Below are positions 6,181 through 9,446 of a stretch of 9,446 bases of DNA, piece after piece (the stretch's first letter is position 1; the number at the start of each line of letters is the position of its first letter). A program made the position numbers and the translations under genes. This DNA comes from Acidobacteriota bacterium (GTDB taxonomy: Bacteria > Acidobacteriota > Terriglobia > Terriglobales > Acidobacteriaceae). The stretch is taken from NCBI GenBank assembly GCA_021811745.1, contig JAJZNH010000187.1, positions 1 through 9,446 of the forward strand. The letters are read 5' to 3'. The notes below the pieces were generated by a model that searched no databases, had not been told where the DNA came from, and saw nothing but the letters and a program-made list of their open reading frames with translations.

Positions 6181-9100
6181 TCACAACCCTGTGTCTTCCT
6201 TATTCGATGGATGGAGTTGTCCTCGCTTCATCGCCCGCTGCTTCAGCATGACAAAGAAGACGGGAACGAGAATGAGGACATTGATGCTGGAGGTAATCAT
6301 GCCTCCCACAATCGGAGCGGCAATCGGCTTCATCACATCAGAACCGATTCCGGACTCCCAAAGAATCGGCGCAAGGCTGGCCAGCACCGCCACTACGGTC
6401 ATAAGCTTCGGACGAAGACGGAGAACCGCGCCTTCGATCGCGGCAGCGTCGAGGTCGTCTCGTGTGTTCACTCGCCCCTCAGCAATTCGTTTTTCCAGGG
6501 CTTCGTGCAGATAAACCACCATGACCACTCCGGTTTCGACTGCGATGCCAAACAGAGCAATGTAACCAACCGCCACAGCGACGCTGAAGTTGTAGTGAAG
6601 GAGCCACTGTAGCAGGAGACCTCCGGTCAGGGCATAGGCTGTGGGAAGGATCAGCATCAGCGCTTCCGCAAGGGATCGGAAGACGAGGTAGAGCAGGATC
6701 AGAATGACGCAAAACACGATCGGAAGAATGAGCTTGAGTCTTTGCTTCGCCCGCTGCTCGAACTGATACTCTCCCGACCACTGGTAGGTATAGCCGGCCG
6801 GGAGCCGGAGTTTCTGCTGTAATTGTTGATCTGCGCTACTGACGAAGCCTCCATAGTTGGTGTTGTTCAGATCGACATAGATGTATCCGGTCAAGGCCCC
6901 ATCCTCGTCGCGGATCATGGCAGGACCTTTCGAGAAGGAAATACGCGCGACCTGGCTTAATGGGATCTGGGCTCCCGAAGGCGTGCCAATGAGAACGTCA
7001 CCCATCGCCTCGATATTGTTGCGGAAATCGCGCTCGTAGCGAACGTTGATGGGAAACCGGTCGCGCCCCTCAACGTTCTCCGCAATGTCTTCGCCGCCAA
7101 TTCCGGACGCAACAGCATTTTGTACGTCGGCGAGGGTCAGGCCGTACTTCGCAATCTCGGGGCGATTCGGCTCCACGTTGACGTAGAAACCTTGCGCTAC
7201 CTTTTCCGCAAAGATGGATCTTACCTGCGGCATGCCGGAAAGAATGCTTTGAATCTGCGCGCCCACCTGTTGGATTCCGTCGATGTTCGGGCCCTGCACC
7301 TTGATCCCAACGGGTGTTTTGATGCCGGTCAACTCCATGTCAAGACGGTTCTCGACAGGCATGGTCCAGGTGTTGGACAGACCCGGAAACTGGAGTTTTG
7401 CGTCCATCTGCTGAATGAGCTTGTCGTAGGTCATTCCTGCAGGCCACTGTTTTCGAGGCTTCAGCATGATGGTTGTGTCATACATATCGAGAGGCGCATT
7501 GTCGGTTGCGCTGTCGGAACGGCCCGCGGTGCCGAAGACGCTGACCACCTCGGGAAAACCGCGGATGATGCGGTCCTGTTCCTGGAGGAGCACCTTCGCC
7601 TGTCCAATCGAGATGCCTGGCAATGCCGTCGGCATATACAGTACGGAACCTTCATAGAGTGGCGGCATGAACTGGCTCCCCAGATGAAACGCCAGGGGCA
7701 GTGTCACGGCAAGGAAGATGAGATTCAGTGCGATCGTCAGCCATCGGTGACGCAGGCAGAATCTCAGTACCGGCAAATAAATCGCCTGCGTGATCCGGGA
7801 GATGGGATTTGCGTTTTCTGGGCGAAGCTTTCCACGAATCAGCATGACCATTAGAACCGGGACAAGCGTGATGGCAAGAATGGAGGAAGAACCGACCGCC
7901 AGCGTCTTTGTCCAGGCCAATGGCCGGAACATGCGGCCTTCTTGCGCTTGCAGGAGAAAGACAGGCAGGAACGACACCACGATAATCAGGAGCGAGAAGA
8001 AGAGCGCCGGCCCCACCTGCTTCGCGGCGCTGATGAGTATCCTTCGCCGTTCGCCTTCCTTGACTGGCGCCGGATCATGCTCCTGACGTTCGGAGAGATG
8101 TCGATAGCCGTTCTCCACCATCACAATGGACGCATCGACCAAGACCCCAATGGCCAGTGCCAATCCGCCCAGCGACATGATGTTGGAAGAGACGCCCAGC
8201 AGATACATCGGGATGAACGACACGACGACCGCAATGGGCAGGGCGAGAATAGCGATCAAAGCTGAGCGAAAGTGGAAGAGAAAAACGATAATGACCAGGC
8301 TGACAATGATCGCCTCTTCGAGGAGGTCTCGCTGCAAAGTCTGAATGGAGGCATGGATGAGTCCGGACCGGTCATAGGCGGGCATAATCTCAACGCCGGG
8401 CGGCAAAGACGGCGCGATTTCGCGCAGCTTCGCCTTCACACCATTGATCACATCGAGCGCGTTCATGCCCTGGCGCATGACGACAATGCCGCCTACGGTC
8501 TCGCCGTCGCCGTTCCACTCAGCAACGCCTTCCCGAATATCCGGGCCGAAGCTCACCGTACCGAGATCGCTGAGCAACACGGGGGTTCCATCTTTGCTGC
8601 CAACAGCGACATTGGCAAGGTCGCTGAGCGAATGCAGATAACCGAGGCCGCGGATCATATACTGGGCGCCACTCAGGTCAAGAACCCTTCCACCGACTTC
8701 GTTTGTGCTCGCCTTTACGCGGTCGATGACGGTGGAGAGCGGAATGCCATACGCGAGCAGCTTGTTGGGATCGAGTTGCACCTGATACTGCTTGACGTAG
8801 CCGCCTATCGTTGCCACCTCCGCAACGCCGGGAACGGTTTCGAGCGCATAGCGCAGGTCCCAGTCTTGCAGTGTGCGCAGGTCGGCGAGGCTTAGATTGT
8901 GACTCTTGTCCACGATGGCATACTCATACACCCAGCCAGCTCCGGTGGCGTCGGGGCCAAGCACAGGATGAACGCTCGAGGGTAGTTGCCCGCTTATCTC
9001 ATCGAGATACTCGAGTACGCGAGACCGTGCCCAATAGAGGTCGGTGCCGTCCCGGAATACGACATAGACATAGGAGTCGCCGAACATGGTTTGTGCGCGC

Positions 9101-9345
9101 ACTGCTTTCACATGCGGAGCGGCCAGCATGCTGGTCACAATCGGATACGTCACCTGATCTTCGATCACGTCGGGCGGTTCTCCGGCCCAGGAGGTGTGGA
9201 CAATCACCTGCACATCGGAGATGTCCGGCAGCGCATCAAGAGGGATATGTTTGAGCGACCAGATTCCGGCAAGAGTCAGAAGAAGGACGGCGGTGAAGAC
9301 AAGGAATCGGTTGCGGGCGCAAACATCGATGATTCGGGATAGCAT
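6181..9345 (-). CDS. cusA: CusA-type Cu(I)/Ag(I) efflux RND pump
   Basis: A 1054-residue inner-membrane pump of the heavy-metal efflux RND family, which works with a periplasmic adaptor and an outer-membrane channel to expel metal using the proton gradient. Length and order are complete: N-terminal helix (about 14-32), first periplasmic domain, TM2-6 (about 345-505), TM7, second periplasmic domain (560-865), TM8-12. Counting from the GTG three bases upstream (subtract one for the ATG used here), the three copper-binding methionines of E. coli CusA (M573, M623, M672) match M572 (LYMPT), M622 (PLDMYDTT) and M671 (NRLDMELTG). The TM4 pattern GVLVDASIVMVEN gives D405 and E412, and E938 and K981 match the proton-relay residues; this single-Asp TM4 pattern marks the monovalent-metal branch rather than CzcA. 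ATG 9345 has GGGAGG six bases upstream and overlaps the previous gene's stop (TGATG). Confidence 0.93.
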   Translation of the reverse strand: MLSRIIDVCARNRFLVFTAVLLLTLAGIWSLKHIPLDALPDISDVQVIVHTSWAGEPPDVIEDQVTYPIVTSMLAAPHVKAVRAQTMFGDSYVYVVFRDGTDLYWARSRVLEYLDEISGQLPSSVHPVLGPDATGAGWVYEYAIVDKSHNLSLADLRTLQDWDLRYALETVPGVAEVATIGGYVKQYQVQLDPNKLLAYGIPLSTVIDRVKASTNEVGGRVLDLSGAQYMIRGLGYLHSLSDLANVAVGSKDGTPVLLSDLGTVSFGPDIREGVAEWNGDGETVGGIVVMRQGMNALDVINGVKAKLREIAPSLPPGVEIMPAYDRSGLIHASIQTLQRDLLEEAIIVSLVIIVFLFHFRSALIAILALPIAVVVSFIPMYLLGVSSNIMSLGGLALAIGVLVDASIVMVENGYRHLSERQEHDPAPVKEGERRRILISAAKQVGPALFFSLLIIVVSFLPVFLLQAQEGRMFRPLAWTKTLAVGSSSILAITLVPVLMVMLIRGKLRPENANPISRITQAIYLPVLRFCLRHRWLTIALNLIFLAVTLPLAFHLGSQFMPPLYEGSVLYMPTALPGISIGQAKVLLQEQDRIIRGFPEVVSVFGTAGRSDSATDNAPLDMYDTTIMLKPRKQWPAGMTYDKLIQQMDAKLQFPGLSNTWTMPVENRLDMELTGIKTPVGIKVQGPNIDGIQQVGAQIQSILSGMPQVRSIFAEKVAQGFYVNVEPNRPEIAKYGLTLADVQNAVASGIGGEDIAENVEGRDRFPINVRYERDFRNNIEAMGDVLIGTPSGAQIPLSQVARISFSKGPAMIRDEDGALTGYIYVDLNNTNYGGFVSSADQQLQQKLRLPAGYTYQWSGEYQFEQRAKQRLKLILPIVFCVILILLYLVFRSLAEALMLILPTAYALTGGLLLQWLLHYNFSVAVAVGYIALFGIAVETGVVMVVYLHEALEKRIAEGRVNTRDDLDAAAIEGAVLRLRPKLMTVVAVLASLAPILWESGIGSDVMKPIAAPIVGGMITSSINVLILVPVFFVMLKQRAMKRGQLHPSNKEDTGL

Positions 9346-9446
9346 CACATGCCTCCCGTTACGGTCACGCTGAGCTGCTTGCTGGCGATCGTTTGGCTAT
9401 TCTTCTGCGCCACGATGGTGACCTGCCAGGTGCCGCCTGAACCAAG
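9345..9446 (-). CDS. C-terminal end of a YtkA/FixH-like domain protein (partial)
   Basis: The minus-strand frame is open from the right edge to a TGA whose last base is the first base of the CusA start codon. It encodes 33 residues: LGSGGTWQVTIVAQ, then KNSQTIASKQLSVTVTGGM. The GGTWQV beta-strand followed by a second strand and a short tail is typical of the end of YtkA-like/FixH-like immunoglobulin-fold periplasmic domains, which occur alone or fused to CusB-type adaptors in copper-efflux operons. Only the end is visible, so a stand-alone protein and the tail of an adaptor cannot be told apart. The one-base overlap with CusA makes translational coupling and a shared operon very likely. The ribosome site of CusA (GGGAGG, 9352-9357) lies within its last codons. 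Confidence 0.65.
   Translation of the reverse strand, partial: LGSGGTWQVTIVAQKNSQTIASKQLSVTVTGGM
9352..9357 (-). promoter_or_regulatory. CusA ribosome binding site inside the upstream gene
   Basis: GGGAGG on the minus strand lies six bases before ATG 9345 and only three before the alternative GTG 9348. The spacing favours the ATG as the real CusA start. Confidence 0.7.

Noticed and set aside
7120..7854. Plus-strand frame of 244 residues inside CusA
   Set aside because: It is antisense to the best-conserved part of the pump, including the methionine triad, so it is a shadow frame.
6181..9345. CzcA-type (Zn/Co/Cd) identity for the RND pump
   Set aside because: TM4 has the single-Asp CusA pattern and all three copper-binding methionines are present, so the monovalent-metal branch fits better.

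Overview
The window joins two unrelated blocks of genes and looks like accessory DNA (plasmid or integrated element) of a Gram-negative-type bacterium. The style of the proteins (PRTRC proteins, a YtkA-like protein in front of a CusA pump, a short cation transporter ending CGCC) recalls Acidobacteriota, but that is an impression from memory, not a search result.

Left block, about 1-3100. It opens inside a PRTRC-system ThiF-family protein whose N-terminus lies outside the window. A type II toxin-antitoxin pair follows on the same strand (AbrB/MazE-type antitoxin, then a PIN-domain VapC-type toxin, joined by an ATGA overlap). A UPF0149/YecA-like protein with a C-terminal SEC-C zinc motif lies on the opposite strand. 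PRTRC system protein E follows on the plus strand behind a strong ribosome binding site. PRTRC stands for ParB-related, ThiF-related cassette, a set of genes usually found clustered on plasmids and integrated elements and still without an established function. Here two members are separated by about 1.7 kb of foreign genes.

Right block, about 3200-9446, entirely on the minus strand and so transcribed right to left. It is a metal-handling island: the tail of a YtkA-like domain protein, a complete CusA-type Cu(I)/Ag(I) RND efflux pump, a DUF318/ArsP_1-family permease with a histidine-rich tail, an FTR1-family iron permease, and a short CDF-like cation transporter ending in CGCC. The first three are tightly packed and probably one operon. 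FTR1 has its own promoter region: a TATAAT box abutting a 25-bp inverted repeat that resembles Rrf2/IscR-type operators. This suggests that the iron-import part is switched separately from the copper-efflux part.

The two blocks converge at 3100-3205, a short non-coding junction. No RNA genes, CRISPR arrays, insertion sequences or convincing Rho-independent terminators were seen. All gaps between genes are shorter than 160 bases.
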